Assembly: GCA_022072055.1 (NCBI GenBank)
Contig: JAJVIK010000007.1
Span: forward strand, 310,001-374,000
DNA from: a bacterium
Lineage (GTDB): Bacteria; Hinthialibacterota; Hinthialibacteria; OLB16
DNA length: 64,000 nt
Reading direction: 5' to 3'
Within the stretch, counting starts at the first letter, position 1. The number at the start of each line of letters is the position of its first letter. Position numbers and translations under genes: made by a program. The notes below the pieces were generated by a model. It was not told the DNA's origin and did no database searches. It worked only from the letters and a program-made list of their open reading frames with translations. Positions 48,824 through 56,517 of this stretch are shown here, in pieces.

Positions 48824-50425
48824 TCACATCACCCCGAACGCGTCGGAGTAGTCGTAGGACGGCTCCGGAGCGCCGCGCGCTCTGGAGTGCGCCATGACCG
48901 CGGCGATCACGCCGTCGATCCGACCGCGCGAGTGGTCTTTCAGGAGCTTGACCCGCCCCTGCTCGTTCCTCTTCGCCGCCGCGCAGTGCACCATGTGGCG
49001 GAGCATCGGGTCCCCGCCGTGCGCGATCCGGCGCTCCAGGACGTCGTCGAGGAAGTTCTCCACGTCTTCGCTCAACCAATACCCCTGCTTCATCTCGACG
49101 CACGGGACGTTCAGCTCGCTCTCGATCCTGACCGCCAAGCCCCCGACGTTGTGCGGGTCGTAGGCCAGCTCGCGGACGTCGAACCTGTCGCAGAGCGCCT
49201 GAACCGTCGCGAATACGGCCTCGTGGTCGACTGTGTTGCCCTCAGTCACCATGTACCTCTCCGGGTGCGCCAAAGCCCAGCTCGTCCACGGCGTTCTCCT
49301 GTCGTCTACGTTCGCGCGCGGCACCCAAGCCCACGCCGCGACCACGTATCTATTGGTGGTCTCGCCGTCGGGGTCGGGGGCGGGGGGAAAGTCGAGGACG
49401 ACGCAGGTGACGTCCCTCCTGCTTGAAAGGTCGAGGCCCGCGAAGCAGGGACGCCCCTTCAGATCTTCAAGGTCCACCTCTCCGGCGCAGGCGTCCCACC
49501 TGTCGAGCGGGCACCACGCCGCGACGCCGCTCGCGTCGACGTAACGGTTCAGGTAGTATCGCGTGAACACCGGAACGTAAGTCGGGTCGTTCTGCGCGCG
49601 AACCAGCTCTCCGCGCAGGAAGTCGAGCTGGACGGTGTCCCCCAAGTGCGGGTTGGCCTGCCGCCAAGCTTCTTCCGAGTCGATGGGCAGGTCGTCGTCC
49701 GCAGCGCAGACGTAGAAGAAGAACGCGTCGTCCTCGACCAGCCCCGCGCAGACCCGCTCTGCGTACTCTCGCTCGCGAAACAAGACGTTCGTCGGGTCGT
49801 GCTCGCCTGCGGTGCTGACCATCAGCATCAGGGGCTGCAGCCTCGTGCCGGAGCTGGTGACGATCTTCTCCCACGGGGCCGGGTCGACGCACTCGCCGCT
49901 CTCGTCGTACACCCCGAACGAGGCGTTCCTGCCGTCGCCCGACTTAGGCGAGTTCGTCAGGATCAGCGCTTTCCCGTTCGTCTTGGCACACGACACGCTC
50001 GCGGTGTACGATTCGACGTTCCTCCGAAGGTACGGGTGCGCCCTGACCATCTCGTCGATCGCGCGGAAGATGTCCTTCGCTTGGGTCTGGGAGTTCGCCA
50101 TCAAGAGCGCTTCGGGCGCGCCCTCTTCGTCGGCGGTGATCATGTACAAAGTGAGCGCCGACACCAGCATGCTCTTCCCCCACTTGCGCGCGGTGCTGAT
50201 GAGCCCGCGCCGGTAGCGTCGGAGCCCGTCGGACCTGCGCTTCACTCCGAACAGGGGCTTGATGACGTGCTCTTTCTGCTCGTCGCTGAGCGCGAAAGGC
50301 TGTCCAGCGCGGTGGCCTTGCCAATGGCGGCAGTAGCGCTGGACGTAGTCCACCACTCGCTGCGCCGCCGCTTCGTCGTAATAGTACGCGGGAGGCAGGT
50401 CGCGGTACGAACAGGTGAGGCGCAT
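48824..50425 (-). CDS. Terminase large subunit
   Basis: A 533-residue packaging motor. ATPase: ISTARKWGKSMLVSAL contains the A-R-K-x-G-K-S Walker A (residues 79-85); FGVYDESGE is the Walker B with catalytic Glu. Nuclease: CFAGLDLSSRRDVTCVVLDF and RIDGVIAAVMA carry the metal-binding aspartates. Together with the small subunit it cuts concatemers and drives DNA into the prohead. The ATG at 50425 is 6 nt after the small subunit stop. Confidence 0.92.
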   Translation of the reverse strand: MRLTCSYRDLPPAYYYDEAAAQRVVDYVQRYCRHWQGHRAGQPFALSDEQKEHVIKPLFGVKRRSDGLRRYRRGLISTARKWGKSMLVSALTLYMITADEEGAPEALLMANSQTQAKDIFRAIDEMVRAHPYLRRNVESYTASVSCAKTNGKALILTNSPKSGDGRNASFGVYDESGECVDPAPWEKIVTSSGTRLQPLMLMVSTAGEHDPTNVLFREREYAERVCAGLVEDDAFFFYVCAADDDLPIDSEEAWRQANPHLGDTVQLDFLRGELVRAQNDPTYVPVFTRYYLNRYVDASGVAAWCPLDRWDACAGEVDLEDLKGRPCFAGLDLSSRRDVTCVVLDFPPAPDPDGETTNRYVVAAWAWVPRANVDDRRTPWTSWALAHPERYMVTEGNTVDHEAVFATVQALCDRFDVRELAYDPHNVGGLAVRIESELNVPCVEMKQGYWLSEDVENFLDDVLERRIAHGGDPMLRHMVHCAAAKRNEQGRVKLLKDHSRGRIDGVIAAVMAHSRARGAPEPSYDYSDAFGVM

Positions 50426-50430
50426 TCGTG

Positions 50431-50874
50431 TTAAAAGAGCTCGTCCTCGTCGAGGGTCGGCGGAGCGACGTGGAGGCGCTCCCTGCTCATCGGCGTGAAG
50501 CCGAACTCGACCGCGAGCTTCGCCATCTGCGCGGCGGCGCTCTCGGCGATCCTCACCGCCGGATGCGGCACCGGGTTGCCGCGCACGCCGACCGCGAGCA
50601 GCGTCTTCCTCGCGAGCTTGTTCGCGCGCACCCAGCGCGACGCCGCCGCGCAGTAGGCGGCGAGCTGCTGGACGTCGACGACCGTGAGCAGCCCGAGACG
50701 CTCCAGCTCCGGAGCGATCCTCGTCCACTCGCGCCTCGCTTCGTAGTCGCCCCGAAGCGACGCGGGAACTTCGGAGGCTTGGTAGGTAAACGGTTTCGGG
50801 CTGGGTCGGCGGTCTCGAATTCGAGACCCCTCCGCCAAGCGCTGCTCAACAGACTTCGGCTTCGGACCCCTCAT
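50431..50874 (-). CDS. Terminase small subunit, P27 family
   Basis: A 147-residue protein starting MRGPKPKSVEQRLAEG, with PASLRGDYEARREWTRIAPELERLGLLTVVDVQQLAAYCAAASRWVRANK and NPVPHPAVRIAESAAAQMAKLAVEFGFTPMSRERL, the P27 pattern. It recognises packaging-site DNA and recruits the large subunit. P27 members are common in HNH-associated, cos-type packaging; an HNH gene lies directly upstream in an overlap of 4 nt. Confidence 0.9.
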   Translation of the reverse strand: MRGPKPKSVEQRLAEGSRIRDRRPSPKPFTYQASEVPASLRGDYEARREWTRIAPELERLGLLTVVDVQQLAAYCAAASRWVRANKLARKTLLAVGVRGNPVPHPAVRIAESAAAQMAKLAVEFGFTPMSRERLHVAPPTLDEDELF

Positions 50875-51383
50875 CTTCTTTCTCCTTCTCCCGTCGCGGT
50901 GACCGCGCCCTCAAACTCGTCCATAAAACTGCTGTGCTGACCGTGCGGTACACCGACGACGCGGCCCGATGAGCGACGGGCCCTACCCCCGGTCTGTCCT
51001 GTTTTGGACGCTCTCATCGCGGCGAGCTGCTCGCGCCGTGTCTTGCCGTTGTGGCAAGACCGGCACATGCTCTGAACGCCGGTCCTGGCCGCGGCTTCCG
51101 TGGCGTCTTCGTAGACCTCTTTGGGCACGACGTGGTCCACCACGTTCGCCAGCGCTCCGCACGCCGAACAATAGGGGTGCAGCTTCAGGTGCTCCGCCCG
51201 GAAAGCGCGCCACCTCGCGTCGTAACCCCGCTCCGAAGGCGACCCGCGCCACCGCTCGATCTTTGCGCCATCTCTGCGCCGCTCTTCCGCGCGCTTCTTC
51301 TGATGCGCCGGGCAGTACATCGCCTCGGAAGCCAGGGCCCGACATCCCGGGTGGCAGCACACTCGCTTGCTAGCGTTCGGCAC
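50871..51383 (-). CDS. HNH endonuclease next to the terminase
   Basis: A 170-residue protein. ERGYDARWRAFRAEHLKLHPYCSACG, ANVVDHVVPKEVYEDATE and SMCRSCHNGKTRRE make the HNH fold with zinc cysteines (C-x-x-C pairs) and catalytic His in VVDHV. An extra N-terminal zinc-binding-like block (CCHPGCRALASEAMYCPAHQ) is typical of phage HNH proteins beside P27 terminases, which help cleave cos DNA. Overlaps the terminase small subunit start. Confidence 0.88.
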   Translation of the reverse strand: MPNASKRVCCHPGCRALASEAMYCPAHQKKRAEERRRDGAKIERWRGSPSERGYDARWRAFRAEHLKLHPYCSACGALANVVDHVVPKEVYEDATEAAARTGVQSMCRSCHNGKTRREQLAAMRASKTGQTGGRARRSSGRVVGVPHGQHSSFMDEFEGAVTATGEGERR

Positions 51384-51648
51384 TCGTCGCTCCTTCCGCG
51401 CTCGCGGGCGCGGGCAGGCGCTCCCGGACGACGTCCTCTACGTCTCCGAGGCGCGCTCCTTTGAACGTCATTCTCATCAGCGCGTCGCCCTCAGCGTCGC
51501 GGATCGGGAACGTCACCGCGAGCGGAGTCCTGTCCCGAAGCCCGAGCCTGATCCCTCCGCCTCCGAGCTTGACGCTGAACGCTTGGTTCAGCAGCGCCCA
51601 CGCCGCCGCTCCGGCGACCGCCCATCCGATCCTCGATCTCCAACTCAC
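51370..51648 (-). CDS. Small protein with N-terminal membrane segment
   Basis: A 92-residue protein starting SWRSRIGWAVAGAAAWALLNQAF after a GTG, with one short hydrophobic helix, then a Gly-rich turn and beta-rich part (TPLAVTFPIRDAEGDALMRMTF). GTGA overlap with the upstream gene and 14-nt overlap with the HNH gene. Function unknown. Confidence 0.55.
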   Translation of the reverse strand: MSWRSRIGWAVAGAAAWALLNQAFSVKLGGGGIRLGLRDRTPLAVTFPIRDAEGDALMRMTFKGARLGDVEDVVRERLPAPASAEGATSAER

Positions 51649-52127
51649 GTCGCGCTCCTTTTTTTGAACAGCTCGGGCCACCGCTCCAAAAGAAAGTCCG
51701 CCGCGCCCATCTTCCGCACGATCTCGAAGCGCGGCCTCGGCCCGTGGACGTGTCTTCCCGCCGCGTTCTTCCGCTCCAAGATCGGCGCGACGTGGAGGCA
51801 GTCTCCCAACCCCGACCATCCCGACGCGTCGCCTTTGCACACGTACAGCGTCGCCGAGCGAGAGCTCCAGACGACGACGACGTCTCGCTCGTTCCTTTCG
51901 TCTCGCTCGTCGCCCCAAAACTCGTCGAAGAGCCTGCTCGTCCCGCGATAGGGCCTGACGATCTTCGGGAAGAGGAGCTCCCCGCCGCACTGGGTAAACC
52001 TGCTGCCGCCAGCGAGCGCGACCGCCGTGACGACGTGGAGCTCGTCTCCTGGAAGCGACCAGGCCATGACGGCGTCTCCCGCCATGTCGCGGCGCACCAG
52101 CGCGCGGACGTGGTCGTAGGCGCTCAC
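51645..52127 (-). CDS. Prophage protein of unknown function
   Basis: A 160-residue protein starting MSAYDHVRALVRRDMAGDAV. It has alternating beta strands in the middle (ELHVVTAVALAGGSRF, DVVVVWSSRSATLYVCKG) and a helical C-terminus. The start overlaps the HNH-AP2 gene stop by 4 nt. I do not recognise a family. Confidence 0.55.
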   Translation of the reverse strand: MSAYDHVRALVRRDMAGDAVMAWSLPGDELHVVTAVALAGGSRFTQCGGELLFPKIVRPYRGTSRLFDEFWGDERDERNERDVVVVWSSRSATLYVCKGDASGWSGLGDCLHVAPILERKNAAGRHVHGPRPRFEIVRKMGAADFLLERWPELFKKRSAT

Positions 52128-52618
52128 GCTCTCGCTCCGAACGCGAACTCGCCGTGGACTCTCAGCGCCATCTCCCTGTACGCGACGCGCGCCGCTTCCG
52201 GAGACAAGAAGGGTCCGCGCCGGTAGACCTCTCCGCCCCTGCTCACTCGCGCCCAGAAAGTCCTGCCGCTTCCGCTCGCCGCGACTCCGCGCCCGTGGCG
52301 GCTGGAGCGGTCTCTAGAGTTCGAGTTGTTCTGGCTAACGCTCGCGACGCGGAGGTTCGAGATCCGGTTGTCGATAACTTCTCCCTCCAAGTGGACTCTG
52401 TGGTCGACCACCATGCCCGGCGGGATCGGTCCGCGCGCCAAAGACCAGACGAGGCGCTGCATCCTAAGCGCGGACCTGCTCCCCGCCTCTCGGGAAACGG
52501 CGTAGGGGTTTCCCGCGCGGTTCACGAAGACGTGCCACTCGTAAGCGTCGAGGACCTCGAAAAGGTCCTCGTCGACGAGGATCGTCCAACCGTTCGTGGC
52601 GTCGACGACGGCGCTCAC
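52124..52618 (-). CDS. HNH-AP2 type endonuclease
   Basis: A 164-residue protein. GPIPPGMVVDHRVHLEGEVIDNRISNLRVASVSQNNSNSR is the HNH_3 nuclease core (His in VDH, D-N-R, N-L). The C-terminal RTFWARVSRGGEVYRRGPFLSPEAARVAYREMALRVHGEFAF is an AP2-like DNA-binding domain. This pairing is common in free-standing phage homing endonucleases. GTG start in a GTGA overlap, so it is built into the operon rather than inserted in a gene. Confidence 0.85.
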   Translation of the reverse strand: MSAVVDATNGWTILVDEDLFEVLDAYEWHVFVNRAGNPYAVSREAGSRSALRMQRLVWSLARGPIPPGMVVDHRVHLEGEVIDNRISNLRVASVSQNNSNSRDRSSRHGRGVAASGSGRTFWARVSRGGEVYRRGPFLSPEAARVAYREMALRVHGEFAFGARA

Positions 52619-52956
52619 GACCGCCGCTCCTCGATCCCGAGCGTCGCCGAGAGCTCGGCGAGCTCTCTCGCCAGGCCTCTCGCCGCCTCGACGATCTTCG
52701 CCAGCTCTCGCCCCTGCGCTCGCTCCAGCGCCACCGCGCGCCGCAAGACTTTCGCCAACGCCTCTCTGCTCGCGTCTGTCACCATCTGCCCTTCCTCCGT
52801 TTCTCTTTTCCTCCTGCCCGTCGCGCGCTCCCACGCCGCCTCCAGCGCCGCGCAGAGCGCGCAGTCCGGATGCACCTCGACCAGCGCGGTGACCAGACCG
52901 TCTATCCAGCCCGCGCAGAGCTCGAGCTCCGCGCGCTCAGGGTCGGTCAGAGCCAT
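52615..52956 (-). CDS. Small prophage protein with a cysteine-rich start and helical C-terminus
   Basis: A 113-residue protein: MALTDPERAELELCAGWIDG, then HPDCALCAALEAAWERATGRR with a C-x-x-C, and a helical C-terminal half (EALAKVLRRAVALERAQGREL). Unknown function. It overlaps genes on both sides. Confidence 0.55.
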   Translation of the reverse strand: MALTDPERAELELCAGWIDGLVTALVEVHPDCALCAALEAAWERATGRRKRETEEGQMVTDASREALAKVLRRAVALERAQGRELAKIVEAARGLARELAELSATLGIEERRS

Positions 52957-53134
52957 CGTCTCCGGCGACGACGAGGCAGAGCCCGCGCACAGTCTCCTCC
53001 AGCTCTTCGACGCGCTTCTCCATGTCCTCGACTTCTCCGCCGAGCTCTCGCGAGCGCTCCCGCGCTTCGTGCGCGACGATCCTCGTCTCTTCGATCTTCG
53101 TCCAAGCTCTCTTGACTCTCTCTTCCGCCATCAT
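52937..53134 (-). CDS. Small coiled-coil protein
   Basis: A 65-residue protein that is helical throughout (MMAEERVKRAWTKIEETRIV, then ELGGEVEDMEKRVEELEETVRGL). AAGGAG lies 7 nt before the first ATG at 53134, whose start overlaps the metallophosphoesterase stop. Function unknown. Confidence 0.55.
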   Translation of the reverse strand: MMAEERVKRAWTKIEETRIVAHEARERSRELGGEVEDMEKRVEELEETVRGLCLVVAGDDGSDRP

Positions 53135-54114
53135 CTCTTCGCTCCTTTCTCGTGGCGCGCTTCCCGAAGGTAGACGAGCGCCTCTCGAACGTCTAAAAAT
53201 CCGACGACTCGCTTCTTCGTCGGGTAGAAAACGAAAGTCGGGCACGACGGCACCGCCGCGTTGAAACCGATAGACTCTGCGTAGGGGTCTCTGACCAGGT
53301 AGCTCCCCGGACGGCAGGCCCACCGCACCTCGCCGTGCGCCCAAAAAGGTTCTAGAGCCGCTTCGTGGAGGTGGCAGATGCACCCGACGTCCCAAGCGTG
53401 CTCGCCGGTGCGCCAGTGCTGCTTGTGAGAATGCGTGGAGTTGAACCCGGAGTTGAAGCGTCCCTTATGCCTGATCCACAGGCGGTACTCAGCGCCGTGA
53501 TGCCGCAGCAGGATCCGGTGCTCGTGCTGCCCGTACAAAAGCCCTCGCCGCGCGGCGATCCGCCTGACGACGTCGACCCCGGCGCGCTCCAGAGTCCACA
53601 GGTCGTGGTTCCCGCTGATCATCGCGACGACCTTTTCGCCGAACATGTCGAGGTAGTGCTCGAAGGCCGAGACCTGCTCGTCGGGGAGGACGTTGCTCGC
53701 CAGCACCGCCGCCCAATGTTTCACGTGGTTGTCGCACCCGTCGCCGCCGAGGACGGCGAACACGCCCGGAGTCGAAGCTATCAGCTCGGCGTCTTCGCGC
53801 ATCCTTTTGTAATCGCAAGCGCCGCCGACGTGCTGGTCCGAAACGAACGCGAACGCGACGGGCAAAGGGTCGTGGACGTCGACCGACGACTTCAACCGTC
53901 CCGGAACGTCCTGCGGCGCGGCGCTCTCCAAGCCGCTCCACACTTTTTTCCCGTCAGGCGGCGAGCAGGGCTGGGCGGCCTCGACGGTGAAGGCCGCCCC
54001 TTTCGCCCCTCGGCTCGAATGCGATCTCGTCGCAGATCGCCTTCGAACCGTCTCAACAGCGCTCTTCGGCTTCTTCTTCGCCGTCTTCTTCGCCGTCTTC
54101 GTTTTCTTGATCAC
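53131..54114 (-). CDS. Metallophosphoesterase (calcineurin-like)
   Basis: A 327-residue protein. A Lys/Arg-rich N-terminal extension (about 1-35: KKTKTAKKTAKKKPKSAVE) precedes the domain, where the metal motifs are SDQHVG (D-x-H), GGDGCDN, SGNHDLW and, downstream, HSHKQHW and CHLHE. It hydrolyses a phosphodiester or phosphomonoester; nucleic acid or nucleotide substrates are likely in a phage. GTG start 4 nt after the TAGATA motif. Confidence 0.82.
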   Translation of the reverse strand: MIKKTKTAKKTAKKKPKSAVETVRRRSATRSHSSRGAKGAAFTVEAAQPCSPPDGKKVWSGLESAAPQDVPGRLKSSVDVHDPLPVAFAFVSDQHVGGACDYKRMREDAELIASTPGVFAVLGGDGCDNHVKHWAAVLASNVLPDEQVSAFEHYLDMFGEKVVAMISGNHDLWTLERAGVDVVRRIAARRGLLYGQHEHRILLRHHGAEYRLWIRHKGRFNSGFNSTHSHKQHWRTGEHAWDVGCICHLHEAALEPFWAHGEVRWACRPGSYLVRDPYAESIGFNAAVPSCPTFVFYPTKKRVVGFLDVREALVYLREARHEKGAKR

Positions 54115-54117
54115 GCT

Positions 54118-55701
54118 TTATCTATGCGACGCGCGATCAAAAGCTCGAAAAAAAATCCTCCGGAACGAAAAAAAACTGGAACCGCGTGGTCGGCGCTCCG
54201 CTGCCCCTCGCGCCGCCTCACGAACTCGAAGCGGTCGCCGACCTCGAAGGCGTGGGCATCTCCCTCTCCTCCCTCTCTCCCTGACTCTCGCAAGCTCTGG
54301 CGGACTCTCCGGCGACCCCCGGATGGGACTGCCCCTCACGGGCGAACCCCTGACCAGGACCTCTCCACGCCTCGCAAGTCCGTCCGGCGTCCGGACGCTC
54401 CAGACCACCGCTCTCGGAGCCCTCGACCGGCGCGCCGAACGCCGCGGAGCCGAAACTCTCCGAGCGGGCGCCACCGCTTCTGGAACCGGCGCAGCGCTCT
54501 CGAAGATCAAGCTCTTCACCGCGCCGCCAGACAAACGAAGCAGGACTCCGTACGCCTGTTCCAACACTCGCCGCCGCCTGTCGTAGACCCCGCGCTTCGT
54601 CAGAGAAGGACAGTCTAGCTCCTGGTCCGCGAGCGCCACGCAGACCTCGCGGCAGGTCCGCGTCGTCCACTCGCCGCTCTCATGCTCCCGGAGGCGGACC
54701 GAGTCGCCCTCCACCCGACACTCGTCGTAGCGGCAGGTGTGGCGGCGCGCCATGTAGCTGGCGTACTCCGCAACTCGACCGGACTCCACTCTGGTCGGAG
54801 CGCCGACCAAACCCTCCGAAGCGCTCTCTGCGCCCTCTGCGCCAGACAAGAACTTCGAGGCAAGGCCTCGCACTCTGGCGCTCCACTCTCGTTCCAACTT
54901 CTGGCCTAGAAGCCGCAGATCTATGGGAGAAACGACAGGAACTCGCCCCTCAAGGCGCATCGGAGCGACCAAAACGTGGACGTGCAGGTCGCGGCGCATC
55001 CACGTCAGAGGGTGCACCGAAAGCATCGCCGGGACTCCCGCGCCGACCGCCGCCTCTGCGCACTCGTACGCGGCGTCCAACAAAGCGGCGAGGAAGCGCC
55101 TGGAACGATAACTCCACGCGAGAGCGGCGAGATCGGGAGGCAAGCGGAGAGACCAAGCGACGTGCTCGACCGGTAAGACCCTAGACGAGACGTCGTGGTA
55201 GACCTCTCTAGCGTCTTCGTGCCACCTGGACGCCTCCGTGAACTTCGAGCGCGCTTCAGAGCGGCGCGGAGCGCAACCCGTGACTGGACACCGAAGCCGG
55301 TCGAGAAGCGCTTCGTGCGCCGCTCTAGAGATCGACGGAGAGGCGGCGGAGAGGCCGAGGCGGACCGCTTCGTTCAGATCGCGCGAGAGGGCGACGTGGA
55401 CGTGGCTGGTAGAGGCGCGCCACTTCCTGGGGAGGGGAAAGCTGGGCCGGTCGGGGAAGTCTAGGACCTGGGGCGCTTGATGGGGGTGCGCTTGCGCCTG
55501 GTGCGCCGGAAGGGGACACGCTTGCGCCAGGTGGGGGTGCGCTTGCGCCAGGTGGGGGTGCGCTTGCGCCTGCTCCAAGCGCGTCAGGTGCGCCGGAAGG
55601 TCCTCTTTTGTTAAGGTTTCGGATAGTGGGGTACATATAGTTCTCTGCGCCGAAGCCGGAACGGCGGCGAGAGCGGGATATGTGGTCGGCTTGTTTCGCA
55701 T
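54118..55701 (-). CDS. IS91-like HUH (Y2-type) endonuclease, putative replication initiator
   Basis: A 527-residue protein. VLPVEHVAWSLRLPPDLAALAW, then SYRSRRFLAALLDAAYE, matches the IS91 transposase block before the HUH site. The site itself is LTWMRRDLHVHVLV, with His240-x-His242. ESGRVAEYASYMARRHTCRY follows, with Tyr313 and Tyr316 where IS91 enzymes have Y-x-x-x-Y. The zinc ribbon is reduced to CPVTGC. Residues about 40-80 are His/Ala/Pro-rich, coded by 21-bp repeats; the C-terminus is basic. It may nick its own repeat region to start rolling-circle synthesis. The start is uncertain. Confidence 0.62.
   Translation of the reverse strand: MRNKPTTYPALAAVPASAQRTICTPLSETLTKEDLPAHLTRLEQAQAHPHLAQAHPHLAQACPLPAHQAQAHPHQAPQVLDFPDRPSFPLPRKWRASTSHVHVALSRDLNEAVRLGLSAASPSISRAAHEALLDRLRCPVTGCAPRRSEARSKFTEASRWHEDAREVYHDVSSRVLPVEHVAWSLRLPPDLAALAWSYRSRRFLAALLDAAYECAEAAVGAGVPAMLSVHPLTWMRRDLHVHVLVAPMRLEGRVPVVSPIDLRLLGQKLEREWSARVRGLASKFLSGAEGAESASEGLVGAPTRVESGRVAEYASYMARRHTCRYDECRVEGDSVRLREHESGEWTTRTCREVCVALADQELDCPSLTKRGVYDRRRRVLEQAYGVLLRLSGGAVKSLIFESAAPVPEAVAPARRVSAPRRSARRSRAPRAVVWSVRTPDGLARRGEVLVRGSPVRGSPIRGSPESPPELARVRERGRRGRCPRLRGRRPLRVREAARGAAERRPRGSSFFSFRRIFFRAFDRASHR
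54119..54129 (-). promoter_or_regulatory. Late-gene motif variant (TCGCATAGATA) upstream of the metallophosphoesterase gene
   Basis: The most divergent copy of AGCGGTAGATA. It overlaps the end of the HUH gene, and the TAGATA ends 4 nt before the GTG start. Confidence 0.35.
55480..55600. repeat. Iteron-like 21-bp repeats inside the HUH gene
   Basis: Four tandem units of the TGGGGGTGCGCTTGCGCCAG type (one diverged to GGGGACACGCTTGCGCCAGG), plus two copies of GGTGCGCCGGAAGG at 55500-55513 and 55587-55600. Each unit carries GCGC-TT-GCGC. Tandem binding sites of this sort are usual at rep-gene origins. Confidence 0.75.
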
Positions 55702-55872
55702 GTTTTTGTGCGCCGACGAGGGGGCAGGCCATGCGATACCCGTCCCCTCCCGGCGCGTGGCCAGGGATCAGCTGGCAAGTCTATAAACGGTGGGTGGGCG
55801 CGGTTTTCGAGCGGTCGAGGCGATTAAAACGGAGGTGGGGAACCTAAGCGTAAACCTGAGTGCTGTTTACGT
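55702..55872. other. Intergenic region between HUH gene and the AT-rich gene
   Basis: 171 bp without a gene. It contains the hairpin at 55843-55877 and should hold the promoter of the long minus-strand late operon. A TCTATAAAC stretch at 55789-55797 (GTTTATAGA on the minus strand) is a candidate -10. Confidence 0.45.
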
Positions 55873-55877
55873 TTAGG
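55843..55877 (-). terminator. Imperfect 13-bp hairpin at the end of the AT-rich gene
   Basis: Arms CCTAAGCGTAAAC and GTTTACGTTTAGG (one mismatch) around a 9-nt loop. It overlaps the TAA stop of the gene at 55873. No long T-run follows, so it may act as terminator or as a protein-binding operator. Confidence 0.5.
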
Positions 55878-56430
55878 GTATGTCGCGGGCGGCGTCTCTG
55901 ATGCGTTGGGCGTCCAGCGCTATCGAGTCGGCGTTGCGCCGAAGAGTCTCGACGAGCTTAGCGAGCGCGGCGCTGTGGTCGTGCGCGGTCTTTATGTTCT
56001 TCATCCATTCCTTGGCTTCGTTCTCGCAATGATCGCGCGTGGTCTTTATGGTCTTTACCCATTTATGCACTTCGTTCTTGCAATATTCGTCGGCGATGTA
56101 ATCTAACAAATCCAGCGTCCTCATCTCCGGTCCAGCGTACCTCGCAAGCGTTCGAATGAGGTGGGACCATTCGTAATGCGCGACGCCAACTAATCTTAGC
56201 TGCTCGAACATGTCGTGCTTGTCTTGCGGATTGTTCATTTTGTCTTCTTCCTCCATCTCCATCATTTCTTTCGCTTTGAAGATCGCGTTTTTTGCGGCTT
56301 TGGCGAGGCTTATCTTGTGGTCTTCGCTGACGAAAAGCAACCATTCAAAAAGGTCTTCCTTTTCGTCCCTCTTCTCGAACGTTATTTTGACCTGTTTTCG
56401 TTCGTCTTTTGGTTTCGTTTTGTCGCACAT
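55873..56430 (-). CDS. AT-rich helical protein, probable acquired (moron-like) gene
   Basis: A 185-residue protein, helical and Lys/Glu-rich: MCDKTKPKDERKQVKITFEK, then EDLFEWLLFVSEDHKISLAK. Related segments repeat near the C-terminus (NEVHKWVKTIKTTRDHCE and NEAKEWMKNIKTAHDHS). Base composition and codon use (many AAA, ATT, TTT) differ clearly from all neighbours, a sign of recent acquisition. GAGGG precedes the ATG. It has its own terminator-like hairpin and lies between modules, so it may be expressed in the lysogen. Function unknown. Confidence 0.65.
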   Translation of the reverse strand: MCDKTKPKDERKQVKITFEKRDEKEDLFEWLLFVSEDHKISLAKAAKNAIFKAKEMMEMEEEDKMNNPQDKHDMFEQLRLVGVAHYEWSHLIRTLARYAGPEMRTLDLLDYIADEYCKNEVHKWVKTIKTTRDHCENEAKEWMKNIKTAHDHSAALAKLVETLRRNADSIALDAQRIRDAARDIP

Positions 56431-56492
56431 TTTTGCCCTCGGGTACACACAAAGTCGTCCAGCGAAAACGTGTGCTACAACCTCATTCGTCG

Positions 56493-56514
56493 GGCGGGGC
56501 GATCCCTCCCCGCC
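56493..56514 (+). terminator. Attenuator-like hairpin in the replication-operon leader
   Basis: GGCGGGG pairs with CCCCGCC over an 8-nt loop and is followed by TTT. It lies 50 nt before the first gene, so it would act as an attenuator rather than a gene-end terminator. Confidence 0.5.
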
Positions 56515-56517
56515 TTT

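Noticed and set aside
55480-55600. Short repeats considered as a CRISPR array
   Set aside because: Units are directly tandem without spacers and lie within the HUH reading frame; iterons fit better.
54118-55701. An inserted IS91 element interrupting the prophage
   Set aside because: No oriIS/terIS-like ends or disrupted gene are seen, the gene meets the next by a 3-nt gap in late-operon style, and the zinc ribbon is degenerate.
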